Shown: piece after piece, positions 38,105-47,498 of the stretch
How the letters are laid out: the number at the start of each line of letters is the position of its first letter
Numbering within the stretch: position 1 is the stretch's first letter
Assembly (NCBI GenBank): GCA_902490365.1
Contig: CABUDQ010000003.1
Coordinates: forward strand, 1 to 64,000
DNA from: an uncultured Collinsella sp.
Lineage (GTDB): Bacteria; Actinomycetota; Coriobacteriia; Coriobacteriales; Coriobacteriaceae
Reading direction: 5' to 3'
DNA length: 64,000 bases
Notes under the pieces: generated by a model
What the model was told of the DNA's origin: nothing
Seen by the model: the letters and a program-made list of their open reading frames with translations, nothing else
Database searches by the model: none
Translations under genes and position numbers: made by a program

Positions 38105-39805
38105 TTATTCGCCGGCGGGCGGTTGTGGTGCGGCCGAAGACGGGGTCGAGCCCTCGCCACCATCCTGGCGCGGCTTGCGGGAACGGCGACGACGACGGCG
38201 CTTTTGACCCTGGTCGGCCGAGCCCTCGCCACCGCGATCCTCGCGCGGCTCGCGCTCGTCGCGAGCCGCGCCACGCGAAGCCTTGGCAGCCGCTCCCCCG
38301 CCATCTCCGGGACGCCGGCGCGTGACCTTGACCTCGCCATCCGAGACCTGATCGGCCACGGAGGGCACTGAGGGCTTCTGCTGCGCGCCCGAGGAATGGC
38401 GACGGCGCGGACGCGGGGCGCGCTCCTCCTCGCCACGTGACTTGCCGCCCTTGTCGGCAGGCGCATCGGAGGCCGAGGGACCCTTGGAAGCGGCACCAGC
38501 CTCGCGAGCAGCTGCAGCGCGGAAGGCATCCTCGCGCTCCTCGCTCGACAGGTGACGGCGGCGACGGCGCGTGGGGTTCATGCCACCGCCGCGGTTTTGC
38601 TGCTGGGGCTGTTGAGCCTCGCGCTCGCGGGAAACGTTCTTGCCCGCGGCCGCAGCCTCGGTAGCATCACCCGAGCCCGCGCGCTTGCGACGACGACGGC
38701 CACCAGCGGCCTCCTCGGCCTCGGGCGTTGCGGCATTGCCACGGCCCTTTCCGCGGCCACGGCCCTCGCCCTGCCCCTGACCGGCGCGAGCATCGGATTC
38801 AGCATCGCGACGACGGCGCTTGGGCATCGACGTGCCAGCAAGACGGTCGGCGCTCGACAGGCCATCGCCCACGTCGACGCCGTTCTCGCGGTCGAGCTCC
38901 ATGAGCGCCAGGCGCATCTCGGGCGACTCGATGCGCTCGAGCACGTCGTGCGTCACGCAGTCGGGGCGGCAGTTGCAGCCCTGCTCGGCGGCCTTCTTTT
39001 TGCAGCCCTCCGAGCAGGTCATATCGGCCAGGTTGACCTTAAAGACCTTGCCGTTCTCCAGGCGCAGCACCAGCTGCTCACGCGGCGTGTCATATTCCTG
39101 AATACACGCCTTGCCGAGCGGCGTATCGATGAGCGTCTTCTTTTTGGGCGCACGGCTCTTAAAGTCCTTGTACGCTTCGAACTCATAGCGCAGGCAGCAC
39201 ATCAGGCGGCCGCAAACGCCGCTGATCTTGGACGAGTTGAGCGGCAGGTCCTGCTCTTTTGCCATGCGGATCGAGACGGGCTCAAACTGTCCGCCAAAGC
39301 GCGTGCAGCAGAGCTCCTGGCCGCACTGGGCATAGCCGCCCACCAGGCGAGTCTCGTCGCGCACGCCGATCTGGCGCATGTCGACGCGAATGTGCAGCGT
39401 CGAGGACAGATCCTTGACGAGCTGACGAAAATCGACGCGCTCCTCGGCCGCAAAGTAGAACACGGCCTTCTCGCCGCCAAACAGGTACTCGACGCCGACC
39501 GGCTTCATCTCGAGGTCGAGCTCCTTGACCAGGCGACGGAAATCGACCATGGCCTCGTCGCCTTGGATGGCCAGATCATCGGCAAGCTGCAGGTCGATGT
39601 CGCTCGCCACGCGCAGCACGGGCTTGAGCGGCTGGCCGATCTCGTCCTGCGGCACCTCGAAGGGATCGGCCGTGACCAAGCCGATCTCGGTTCCGCGCTC
39701 GGTGGAGCAGATAGCATAATCGGCCTCGAGGATATCCAGATCCTGCGGGTCGAACCACAGGTCGCGCGAGGCGTAGGTAAACTTAACGGGTACGACTAAC
39801 GGCAT
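38105..39805 (-). CDS. ricT: RicT (YaaT/PSP1) protein with long basic tail
   Basis: A 566-residue protein. Residues 1 to about 310 are the PSP1/RicT domain, with its Cys-rich motif (GGYAQCGQELCCTRFGG, SGVCGRLMCCLRYE) and CSEGCKKKAAEQGCNC near 270. RicT homologues bind iron-sulfur clusters and steer RNase Y processing. From about 320 on come about 240 low-complexity residues rich in Arg, Gly, Glu and Ala with several RRRRR runs, not part of usual RicT (about 275 residues in B. subtilis). It overlaps holB by 10 bp in the tmk-holB-ricT order. Confidence 0.88.
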   Translation of the reverse strand: MPLVVPVKFTYASRDLWFDPQDLDILEADYAICSTERGTEIGLVTADPFEVPQDEIGQPLKPVLRVASDIDLQLADDLAIQGDEAMVDFRRLVKELDLEMKPVGVEYLFGGEKAVFYFAAEERVDFRQLVKDLSSTLHIRVDMRQIGVRDETRLVGGYAQCGQELCCTRFGGQFEPVSIRMAKEQDLPLNSSKISGVCGRLMCCLRYEFEAYKDFKSRAPKKKTLIDTPLGKACIQEYDTPREQLVLRLENGKVFKVNLADMTCSEGCKKKAAEQGCNCRPDCVTHDVLERIESPEMRLALMELDRENGVDVGDGLSSADRLAGTSMPKRRRRDAESDARAGQGQGEGRGRGKGRGNAATPEAEEAAGGRRRRKRAGSGDATEAAAAGKNVSREREAQQPQQQNRGGGMNPTRRRRRHLSSEEREDAFRAAAAREAGAASKGPSASDAPADKGGKSRGEEERAPRPRRRHSSGAQQKPSVPSVADQVSDGEVKVTRRRPGDGGGAAAKASRGAARDEREPREDRGGEGSADQGQKRRRRRRSRKPRQDGGEGSTPSSAAPQPPAGE

Positions 39806-40923
39806 TTCAGTGCCTTCCTGATATCGAACAGCATGACCTCGATGGCCAGCTGGGGAGTAACGTTTCTGGCGATGTTGCGCTCGGCGGTCGCGACCGCCTC
39901 GAGCGCCTGGGTGGCACCCGCAACATTGGTCGCGGCGGCAAGCCGACCGATCGTGTCGCGCACGTCCTCGTTCACCACGTCGGCTGCCTCGTCCTGAAGT
40001 GTCAGCAGCACGTCGCGCATGAGCGTCCGCGCGCTCGCCAGCGCTTCCATGATACCCGAACGCTCGCGCGCGTTGAGTTCGCGCTTGTTGCGGTCCTCAA
40101 GCTGCTTCAATGCTCCACGCGACAGGTAGTCGGCGTTTTGCTCGAGTACCTTTTCCTGCGTGGACTTGACCTCGGCGAGCGGCGCCTTGACGGCGACGAT
40201 GAGCGACTTGGCGCGACTGAGCACGTCGGCCTCGTCGGCGGCAATGAGTGAGTCGATGGCACGGATCATCTGGCGACGGGCGTCCTGGCGCTCGGCGCTC
40301 TTGAGGAACTCGATACCACGCGTGGGGCTTCCCGCCACGGCGACGGCCATGCGGCAGCGCGCGGGATCCTGCCCGGTGGCGCGGCTCACGGCCTGCGCGG
40401 CCACGGTGGGAGACACCAGCCGAAACGGCACACACTGGCAGCGGCTCACGATGGTGGGCAGCATCACGTCTGCCGAGGTACCCAACAGGATGAACATGAC
40501 GCCCTCGGGCGGCTCCTCGAGCGTTTTGAGCAGTGCGTTGGCGGTGTTGGCACGCAGTTGCTCGGCACGGTCGATGATGTAGACCTTGGCCTTGGCACGG
40601 ATGGGCGCCAGCGGCACGTCATCGAGCAGCTCGCGGGTCTGGGCAATGAGGTAACCCGTGGCGCTCTCGGGCGTGTAATAGTGCACGTCGGGATGCGTAT
40701 GCCGAGCAACGCGCACGCAGCTGTCGCATGCGCCGCAGCCGTCCTGCTCGCACAGGAAGGCTTGGGCAAGCGCCCACGCGGCGTCGAGCTTGCCCGCGCC
40801 GGGCGCGCCCAAAAACAGGTAGGCGTGCGATGCGCGACCGCTAGCGACGGCATTGGTCAAAAAGTCGCGCACGCGCTCTTGGGTGTCGAGCTTGGCCAGC
40901 AGGCTTGCCTGAGCGGGGGCCAT
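39796..40923 (-). CDS. holB: DNA polymerase III delta' subunit
   Basis: A 375-residue clamp-loader subunit. The AAA+ N-terminal domain has a degenerate P-loop GAPGAGKLDA (Leu for Thr/Ser), typical of non-hydrolysing delta'. A four-Cys zinc module (CEQDGCGACDSC) and the NALLKTLEEPPEG and STIVSRCQ-like LPTIVSRCQ motifs follow. The start at 40923 lies 1 bp beyond the tmk stop. It is placed as in other Gram-positive genomes. Confidence 0.9.
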   Translation of the reverse strand: MAPAQASLLAKLDTQERVRDFLTNAVASGRASHAYLFLGAPGAGKLDAAWALAQAFLCEQDGCGACDSCVRVARHTHPDVHYYTPESATGYLIAQTRELLDDVPLAPIRAKAKVYIIDRAEQLRANTANALLKTLEEPPEGVMFILLGTSADVMLPTIVSRCQCVPFRLVSPTVAAQAVSRATGQDPARCRMAVAVAGSPTRGIEFLKSAERQDARRQMIRAIDSLIAADEADVLSRAKSLIVAVKAPLAEVKSTQEKVLEQNADYLSRGALKQLEDRNKRELNARERSGIMEALASARTLMRDVLLTLQDEAADVVNEDVRDTIGRLAAATNVAGATQALEAVATAERNIARNVTPQLAIEVMLFDIRKALKCR

Positions 40924-40924
40924 G

Positions 40925-41608
40925 CTACTCGGCCTCCTTGGCAAGCGCGGCGGCAACGGCTTCCTGCGGAATGTCGAGACCATACGCGCGAACCTGCTCG
41001 ACCGTCTTCTCGAAGACTTCCTCGACGGTCGCAGTGGCGTCGATGAGCTTTACGCGGTCTGGCTCCTCGGCGGCAATGGCACAAAATCCCTGATAGACAC
41101 GCTCCTGGAAGGCCATGCCCTTGGCCTCCATGCGATCGGTCGCACCGCGGGCCGCCATGCGCAGCGCCGCCTGCTCGGGCGTGATGTGGTAGACGAGTGT
41201 GAGTGCCGGGTGCGTTCCCGCGACGGCCAGGTTGTTGGCGTCGCGCACCATCTGGCGATCGAGGCCATCGGCAAATGCCTGGTAGCAGGTCGTGGAATCG
41301 TAGAAGCGATCGCACAGGACCACCTTGCCGGCCGCAAGGGCGGGCGCGATGACCTCGTGCACCAGCTGGGCACGCGCCGCCTCGTAGAGCAACAGCTCGC
41401 AGGTGTCTCCCATCGCCGTGTTGGCGGGGTCGAGCAGCAAAGCGCGAATCTTTTCGCTGATGGCGGTGCCGCCCGGCTCGCGCAGGCTCACAACCTGGTA
41501 GCCGGCAAGATCGAGCGCGCGGGCAAGCAGACGCGCCTGCGTGGACTTGCCGGCACCGTCGACGCCCTCGAGCGTGATAAAGCTATGTTGAGCAGGCTCA
41601 AAAGCCAT
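40925..41608 (-). CDS. tmk: Thymidylate kinase
   Basis: A 227-residue dTMP kinase. P-loop GVDGAGKST is at about 15-23, REPGGT near 44-49 and the DRFYDST motif near 97. It phosphorylates dTMP to dTDP. It is slightly longer than usual (about 205-215) at the C-terminus. It opens the tmk-holB-ricT-comF cluster; a palindrome lies upstream. Confidence 0.94.
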   Translation of the reverse strand: MAFEPAQHSFITLEGVDGAGKSTQARLLARALDLAGYQVVSLREPGGTAISEKIRALLLDPANTAMGDTCELLLYEAARAQLVHEVIAPALAAGKVVLCDRFYDSTTCYQAFADGLDRQMVRDANNLAVAGTHPALTLVYHITPEQAALRMAARGATDRMEAKGMAFQERVYQGFCAIAAEEPDRVKLIDATATVEEVFEKTVEQVRAYGLDIPQEAVAAALAKEAE

Positions 41609-41712
41609 GGGCGCAGCCCCTTCCTACAAGGCGCGTAAATGCAGATATATCAACTAAGCCATGATACCCCAGTGCTCGGCGCGTCCCCAATGGCTAAAGG
41701 CGCCTTTCCAAA

Positions 41713-41777
41713 GTTGCGGTGAAATAGGGACTGATTGAAGCTCTGAGATCGCCAAACAGTCCCTATTTCACCGCAAC
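41713..41777. repeat. Perfect palindrome with GGGACTG core
   Basis: GTTGCGGTGAAATAGGGACT (41713-41732) continues for one base and is perfectly complemented at 41757-41777 around a 23-nt loop. GTCCCCAATGGCTAA, a partial related sequence, lies at 41684-41698. It sits between tmk and the zinc-ribbon gene. Confidence 0.7.
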
Positions 41778-41847
41778 GTATGATGGGGAATTTTGGATGC
41801 TGGGTATAATCGTCGTATTGCATTGAAATGTGGCGAAAGGAGTGGCA

Positions 41848-42831
41848 ATGTCTCGGTATTGCGCCTCGTGCGGCAAGCTTCTTGAAGATAATGCCAAGTT
41901 CTGCACCTCGTGCGGTGCACCCGTTGAGCAAACAGCCGCGAGCGATAGCCAGCCCGCTTTTGAGCAGACCGGCTCCCTTGATACGCCGCAAGCCAAGGCG
42001 GACGACCCCCTCGCCTATAGCCCCGACCCCGCCGCAAGGACCGAAGCCGTCGAGACCACGCAGCGCATACCCGTCGCGAGCGGCTCGCCCCAACAGCAGC
42101 CGGCTCCCGCATACGCGCCCGCTTCGCCACAGACCCCCGCTCCCAAAAAGAGCGGCACCGGGCCGCTTATCGCCGTTATCGTTGTGCTGGTGGCGATCAT
42201 CATCGCCCTGGTCATCTTCTTTGCGATCAGACCGTTCGACAACGCCGCCACGCAGACGACTGCCGAGGTAGCTAAGCTGCACCATGACGTCGACGACGAT
42301 GACCTAAAGCCTCTCGGCAATCCCAACAGCCTGTACGACGATGATGACGATGACGACGAGGATGGCGGCGAAGCAACGCTCTCCGAGCAGAACCTCTACC
42401 GTCGCCTGAGCGAATACTACGACTTGCTCGAAGATCTCGACAGCCAGGTCCGTGGCTGCGCGCAGAACTTCAACGGCAACTATCTGGAAGAGGATCGAAC
42501 CACCCGTCAAAATCTCGCCGACGTCGCCGAGCGCACGGAGGACACCATCGAGCAGTATTACGACATCGTCGAGGACCTGGACGTCCCGACGAGCTCCAAG
42601 AACTACAGCTCCTGGAAGGATATCATCGCCCTGTACGACGACCTGGATCACCGCATTGACGCAATCTGTGATGCCTGGGAGATCAGCCTGAAATACGCCA
42701 AGCCTGCGGACCACAAGAATGAGATCGTGGCGCCGCTGTCGCGCGACAACGTGGCGGGCACCAATGACAATAAGTACCGCCTAGACTTTGAGGAGCGCTA
42801 TCCCGGCGCTAAGCCTGTCGAGGTGAACTAG
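41848..42831 (+). CDS. Zinc-ribbon membrane protein
   Basis: A 327-residue protein. A double-Cys zinc ribbon (CASCG, CTSCG; residues 4-21) starts the chain. A Pro/Gln-rich linker leads to one TM helix (about 106-128). The outside part begins with an extremely acidic stretch (DDDDDDDED near 165) and continues as a helical domain (SEQNLYRRLSEYYDLLEDL). The role is unknown. AGGAG precedes the ATG at 41848. Confidence 0.8.
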   Translation: MSRYCASCGKLLEDNAKFCTSCGAPVEQTAASDSQPAFEQTGSLDTPQAKADDPLAYSPDPAARTEAVETTQRIPVASGSPQQQPAPAYAPASPQTPAPKKSGTGPLIAVIVVLVAIIIALVIFFAIRPFDNAATQTTAEVAKLHHDVDDDDLKPLGNPNSLYDDDDDDDEDGGEATLSEQNLYRRLSEYYDLLEDLDSQVRGCAQNFNGNYLEEDRTTRQNLADVAERTEDTIEQYYDIVEDLDVPTSSKNYSSWKDIIALYDDLDHRIDAICDAWEISLKYAKPADHKNEIVAPLSRDNVAGTNDNKYRLDFEERYPGAKPVEVN

Positions 42832-42849
42832 CGCTTTGTCGTTCCCGAG

Positions 42850-42907
42850 CCGGCAGTTAGGGACGTTCCTAAACTGCCGGCAGAAAAGGAACGTCCCTAA
42901 CTGCCGG
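42850..42907. repeat. Complete GGGACGTTCC palindrome
   Basis: CCGGCAGTTAGGGACGTTCC (42850-42869) is perfectly complemented at 42888-42907. The loop carries its own CTGCCGGCAG palindrome. A degraded relative is at 4866-4911. Confidence 0.8.
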
Positions 42908-42910
42908 TCA

Positions 42911-42951
42911 AAAAAACGAGCGAGGATCGCGGGGTCCTCGCTCGTTTTTTT
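42911..42951. terminator. Bidirectional terminator
   Basis: AAAAAACGAGCGAGGA and TCCTCGCTCGTTTTTT bound TCGCGGGG. It serves the zinc-ribbon gene and the convergent topoisomerase gene. Confidence 0.9.
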
Positions 42952-42973
42952 GGGCAATGTTTCGACTGCGCCG

Positions 42974-45550
42974 TTACTTGTCGGCGGCTGCTTTCTTGGC
43001 AGTCGACTTCTTCGCGGTCGTCTTCTTGGCGGCAGTGGCTTTCTTAGCCGTCGTCTTCTTTGCCGTGCTCGCCTTGGTTGTGGTCTTGCGACCGCGGGCG
43101 GGCTTCTTCTCCTTGGTCGGGCAGTCCATGTTGACGCAGATACGCCACGGACCGCGCGCCGTGTTGACCACCACGATGGGGGCGCCGCACTCGGGGCAGG
43201 TCTCGCCCGTCGCCTCGAGCTTGCCGCGCGCCGGCAGCGGATAGCTCACGCCGCAGTCATCGTAGTTGGTGCAGCGGATAAAGCGCTTGCCGCTCTTCTC
43301 GCTCTTGTGCGCGATCAGGTCGCCGTGACGTCCGGCCTCGGCACACACCTTGCACTCGCCCACCTTAAGGTCGGGCTCGTAGTTGGTGGGGCATGTGGGG
43401 TTCACGCAGATCTCGAAAGCCTTCTGGCGGAACGGCTGGCACTTAATGCGCGGTGCGCCGCATTCGGGGCACACGGCAGCCTCGCCCTCGAGCGGGCTCA
43501 CCTTGACGCCGCTCGGCACCGGATAGGTCACATCGCAGTCGGGCCATCCCATGCAGCCGATAAAGCTGCCGCGGGTCTTGGCGCTCGTCTTCATAACCAA
43601 GTCCTTGCCGCACTTGGGGCAGGCGCCCACGCGCGCATCGGCCGTGACGGCGTCGCTGATGGCGTCGCCCAGCTCCTGCGTGTGCTTGAGCAGCTCGTCG
43701 AGCACGCCGGCCAGCAGCGCGCGCGAGTGCGTCACGACATGCTCTTCGGTATCCTCGCCGCGCTCCACGCGGGTCATGTCGCCGTCGAGCTCACTGGTCA
43801 TATCGGGGCTCGTGATGCGCGGGGCAAACTGCGACAGTGCATCGATGATGGCGATACCCAGCTGGCTCGGCTCCACGGGATCGTTTTTGAGGTAGCGCAC
43901 GGCGTACAGGCGCTCGATGATGCTCGCGCGCGTGGACTTGGTACCCAGGCCGCGCTTCTCCATCTCCTGCACGAGCTTGCCCTGGCTGTAGCGCGCGGGC
44001 GGCTCGGTCTGCTTGGCCTCGAGCTTAATGTCGAACACATCGACCGTGTCACCCTGCTCCAGCGGCGGCATCTGCTCGTCGCGCTTGAGTCCGTACGGGT
44101 ACGCCTCGCGGAAACCCGGGGTCACGAGCACATCGCCCGAAGCCACGAACGGCTCGCCGTTCACGTCGAGCTCGAGCTTGGTGTTCTCGATGGTCGCGGG
44201 ACCCATAAGCGTCGCCAGAAAGCGGCGGGCGATGAGGTCGTAGAGCTTGCGCTGGCCGCCATCGAGCGCAGACGGGTCGCCCTCGCCCGTAGGATAGATA
44301 GGCGGGTGGTCGGTGGTCTCGACTTTGCCGCGCGTGGGCTTCATGGGGCCGGCGAGCACCTTTTTGCATACAGGTGCCAGCGCCGGATTGATCTTTGCCA
44401 GGTCGCTCACCACGGCGCCCAGGTCGAGCGTCGCGGGGTACACGGTGTTGTCGACACGCGGGTAGCTGATGAGGCCTGCCATGTAGAGGGACTCGGCGAT
44501 GCGCATGGTACGCGCAGGCGAGATGCCCTCGGCTGCGGCGGCAGCCTGCAGCGAAGTGGTCGCAAACGGCGTGGGCGGCTGCTGCTTGCGCGAACGCTTG
44601 GTCACCGCGGCGACGGTTGCCGTCGCAACGCCGTCAACATGGCCGTACGCCGTCTCGGCAGCATCCTTGTCGGTAAAGCGCGCCGTCTTGTGCGCAATCT
44701 TAAAGCGGTCGTCCTCGGCAGCACCCTGCGCGGCGCCCATGCCGCGGATCTGCCAATAGTCCTCGGGCACAAACGCCATGCGCTCGCGCTCGCGCTCAAC
44801 CACCAGGGCGAGCGTCGGCGTCTGCACGCGGCCGGCGGAACGCACGTTGCCAAAGCCGCCAAACTTGGCGAGCGTCAGGTAGCGCGTGAGCACCGCGCCC
44901 CAAATGAGGTCGATGTGCTGACGGCTCTCGCCGGCGTCGGCCAAGTTCTGGTCGAGCGAGACGAGATTATCAAAGGCCTGCGTAATCTCGGCCTTGGTAA
45001 ACGAAGAATACTGGGCGCGGGCGACCGGCAAGTCGGGCGCAACCTCGCGCACCTTGTTGAGGGCGTCCGAACCGATCAGCTCGCCCTCGCGATCGAAGTC
45101 CGTGGCGATAATGACGCTGTCGGACTTTTTAGCGAGGTTCTTGAGCGAACGAATGAGCTCCTTCTCGGCCGGCAGCTTAATGACAGGCGCCCAAGTGAGG
45201 TAAGGCAGGCTCTCGAGCTTCCAGCCCTTGATGGAAATGCCATCGGCAAGGAACGGCTTGCGCTTGGTGTCGTAAGGCGGACGAGCCAGGCCATCGGGCA
45301 TGTCGGCCGGCAGTATCTCACCGTCCTCGGTGACCGAATACCAGCCCAGCTTTTTATCGAACAGCACGCTGTCGCAAAAATCGGGCGCAAGGATGTGACC
45401 GGCAAGGCCGATCGTCACGCACTCCTCGCCCTTCCACTCAAAACGGTAGATGGCGGTGTTGTACACCTTGTCCTTTTTGGGCTTGCCCGTGGACAGACGC
45501 TCGGCAATCTGACGCGCGGCGTCGTTTTTCTCGGCGATGATGAGCTTCAA
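42974..45550 (-). CDS. topA: Type IA DNA topoisomerase
   Basis: An 858-residue type IA topoisomerase. The Toprim domain starts MKLIIAEKNDAARQIAERL and has TDFDREGE near 150. The catalytic Tyr is in LISYPRVDN. Several Cys4 zinc ribbons follow (CPKCGKDLV, CPECGAPRIKC, CPECGAPIVV) and the final 50 residues are a histone-H1-like Lys/Ala/Thr repeat (AKKTTAKKATAAKKTT). The N-terminus resembles topoisomerase III/archaeal forms. It relaxes negative supercoils. The start is the ATG at 45550. Confidence 0.9.
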   Translation of the reverse strand: MKLIIAEKNDAARQIAERLSTGKPKKDKVYNTAIYRFEWKGEECVTIGLAGHILAPDFCDSVLFDKKLGWYSVTEDGEILPADMPDGLARPPYDTKRKPFLADGISIKGWKLESLPYLTWAPVIKLPAEKELIRSLKNLAKKSDSVIIATDFDREGELIGSDALNKVREVAPDLPVARAQYSSFTKAEITQAFDNLVSLDQNLADAGESRQHIDLIWGAVLTRYLTLAKFGGFGNVRSAGRVQTPTLALVVERERERMAFVPEDYWQIRGMGAAQGAAEDDRFKIAHKTARFTDKDAAETAYGHVDGVATATVAAVTKRSRKQQPPTPFATTSLQAAAAAEGISPARTMRIAESLYMAGLISYPRVDNTVYPATLDLGAVVSDLAKINPALAPVCKKVLAGPMKPTRGKVETTDHPPIYPTGEGDPSALDGGQRKLYDLIARRFLATLMGPATIENTKLELDVNGEPFVASGDVLVTPGFREAYPYGLKRDEQMPPLEQGDTVDVFDIKLEAKQTEPPARYSQGKLVQEMEKRGLGTKSTRASIIERLYAVRYLKNDPVEPSQLGIAIIDALSQFAPRITSPDMTSELDGDMTRVERGEDTEEHVVTHSRALLAGVLDELLKHTQELGDAISDAVTADARVGACPKCGKDLVMKTSAKTRGSFIGCMGWPDCDVTYPVPSGVKVSPLEGEAAVCPECGAPRIKCQPFRQKAFEICVNPTCPTNYEPDLKVGECKVCAEAGRHGDLIAHKSEKSGKRFIRCTNYDDCGVSYPLPARGKLEATGETCPECGAPIVVVNTARGPWRICVNMDCPTKEKKPARGRKTTTKASTAKKTTAKKATAAKKTTAKKSTAKKAAADK

Positions 45551-45604
45551 AAGAGGCTCCTATCTCGTATCTCTGCGGCTACGCCCGCCCGTATGGCGGC
45601 CGAC

Positions 45605-46288
45605 TTACGCCCTTGCTTGCTCAATCTGCCCGATGAGCCAATCGCACCAGGCATCCATGCCCTCGCCCTTACGCGCGCTAACGGAAAACCGCGGCGCCTG
45701 CGGATTGAGGTCATCGAGTGTCTTAGTATACCTATCCATGTCAAAATCGAAAGCCGGGGCCACATCGACCTTGTTGAGCAGCTGCGCGCCGGCGTGCTGG
45801 AAGATGCCCGGGTACTTGATGGGCTTGTCGTCGCCCTCGGGCACCGAGAGAATCATGATGGACAGGTTTTCGCCCAGGTCAAAGTCGACTGGGCAGACCA
45901 GGTTACCCACGTTTTCGATAAAGATGACGTCGATGTTTTGAAGACCCACAGCCTGGTCGAAGGCGTCAACTGCCTCCATGATCATGTTGCCCTCGAGGTG
46001 GCACAGGCCGCCCGTGTTGATCTGGATGGCGGGCATGCCGGCTTCCTTCATGGTGATGGCGTCGACATCCGAGGCGATATCGCCCTCGATGACGGCACAG
46101 CGCAGGCCGGCCTTGTCACGTAGACGCTCGTTGGTGCCCAGGATCGTGGTAGTCTTGCCCGAGCCGGGGCTCGACAACACATTGATCACATAGGTGTTTG
46201 TCTCTTTAAATCGCTGTCGCAGCTGATCTGCCAGGCGCTCATTGCGCGACAGAATCGGCGACGCGATATCAATCGTTTTCTCGGCCAT
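45605..46288 (-). CDS. hypB: Hydrogenase nickel-incorporation GTPase HypB
   Basis: A 227-residue HypB. Walker A LSSPGSGKTT is at about 38-47; Asp and ENVGNLVCP (metal site Cys) and the G-domain NKVDVAP follow. It loads nickel into [NiFe] hydrogenase with HypA. There is no N-terminal His-rich stretch. Other hyp or hydrogenase genes are not in this window. Confidence 0.93.
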   Translation of the reverse strand: MAEKTIDIASPILSRNERLADQLRQRFKETNTYVINVLSSPGSGKTTTILGTNERLRDKAGLRCAVIEGDIASDVDAITMKEAGMPAIQINTGGLCHLEGNMIMEAVDAFDQAVGLQNIDVIFIENVGNLVCPVDFDLGENLSIMILSVPEGDDKPIKYPGIFQHAGAQLLNKVDVAPAFDFDMDRYTKTLDDLNPQAPRFSVSARKGEGMDAWCDWLIGQIEQARA

Positions 46289-46343
46289 ACTTAACGCTCC
46301 TTACTTTGGCCCCTTTATACCCCATCGCTAGATGGCTAGCGGG

Positions 46344-46700
46344 CTAATCGTCGGGGGTTTCGATTTCGATACTTGCGATATCGAGCTCGCGGCCGTGCAG
46401 TAGGCGCACGTTGGCACCACCACACTGGGGACAGCGACAGTGGAAGCGATCGTGGTCGAAAACCTCGCCGCAGTCCAGACACTCGCTTTGTGGATGGACC
46501 TCCTCCACGGCAAGCTCGCAGCCTCGCGTGAGCGGGTCCTCGTCGCGAAATGTCTCCCACGCAAAGTCGAGCGCCTCGCGCACGACCTCGGTCATATCCC
46601 CGATACGCAGCGTTACCAAAACGGCGCGCGAGGCCCCCGCCCCACGCGCCGCGCGAATCACTGTATCGAGTATGCCGTTGACAATGCCAACCTCGTGCAT
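46344..46700 (-). CDS. hypA: Hydrogenase nickel chaperone HypA
   Basis: A 118-residue HypA. Nickel-binding MHE begins the chain; the zinc site uses Cys74, Cys77, Cys90 and Cys93, with an extra Cys88. It delivers nickel to the hydrogenase precursor together with HypB, encoded 55 bp downstream. It lies 6 bp after tatC, suggesting one transcription unit. Confidence 0.93.
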   Translation of the reverse strand: MHEVGIVNGILDTVIRAARGAGASRAVLVTLRIGDMTEVVREALDFAWETFRDEDPLTRGCELAVEEVHPQSECLDCGEVFDHDRFHCRCPQCGGANVRLLHGRELDIASIEIETPDD

Positions 46701-46706
46701 ACCGAT

Positions 46707-47498
46707 TTACTCCTCGTCGTCCTCGTCGTCCGAGAACAGGTCCAGACGGCTCACGAACAGGCCCTCCTTGCCCTCGCGCGCGGTAATGACCACGCGGGCA
46801 ATGGCGAGCGAGATCTCGTAGAGCGAGAGCAGGGCGCCGTACATTAGGCCCAGGGTGACGGGCGAGCCGTCGGGCGTAATCACAGCCGAACCCACGAGCA
46901 GGCCTACGTACACGTAGCGCCAGGCGCTGCGGAAGGCCGCGTAGGACACGATGTGGAAAACAGACAGGTAGAAGATGATGAGCGGCAGCTCAAACGCCAC
47001 ACCAAAGCCGATCATAAAGAGCAGCTCCATGTTGACGTAGTTCTCCAGGTCGGGCAGCGCCGTAGCGACGGCCGAGGTCTCGCCGATGAGCCACTCAAAG
47101 CCCGCCGGGATAATGATGAAGTAGCAGAAGATGGCACCCAGGAAGAACAGCACCGTCGAGGCGAGCACCGTGGGCACAACCCATTTGCGCTCGTTGGGGC
47201 GCAGTGCCGGCAGGAAAAATGCCAGGATCTGCCAGATGATCATGGGCGTGCACATGACCACGGCCATCTTGATGGCCAGCGAGAAGCGCAGTCCAAAGCC
47301 GCCGAGCGTGGTGGTGATGTAGAACTTACCGTCCGGCACAAAGGAGCGGATGGGGTCTTCCAAGATGTCGAGCACCACGGGCGTGGCGAAATACAGCACG
47401 ATAGCGGCGGCAAATACCGAGACGACCACGATGGTCAAGCGGCGACGGAGCTCTCCCAAATGATCGAAGAGCGGCATTCGCGCAGGTCCGATAGGCAT
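46707..47498 (-). CDS. tatC: Twin-arginine translocase subunit TatC
   Basis: A 263-residue TatC with six TM segments. The N-terminal LFDHLGELRRRL and the FGVAFELPLIIFYL motif with its conserved Glu are present. It recognises twin-arginine signal peptides. Its ATG overlaps the tatB-like stop (TAATG), so translation is coupled. The acidic tail FSDDEDDEE ends the chain. Confidence 0.94.
   Translation of the reverse strand: MPIGPARMPLFDHLGELRRRLTIVVVSVFAAAIVLYFATPVVLDILEDPIRSFVPDGKFYITTTLGGFGLRFSLAIKMAVVMCTPMIIWQILAFFLPALRPNERKWVVPTVLASTVLFFLGAIFCYFIIIPAGFEWLIGETSAVATALPDLENYVNMELLFMIGFGVAFELPLIIFYLSVFHIVSYAAFRSAWRYVYVGLLVGSAVITPDGSPVTLGLMYGALLSLYEISLAIARVVITAREGKEGLFVSRLDLFSDDEDDEE

Noticed and set aside
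42836..46123. 1095-codon open frame opposite topA and hypB
   Set aside because: It spans two genes and an intergenic terminator on the other strand; the product is low in motif content and rich in Ala, Leu, Arg and His.
45605..46700. Complete hydrogenase maturation cluster
   Set aside because: Only hypA and hypB are present; hypC, hypD, hypE, hypF and structural genes are absent from this window.
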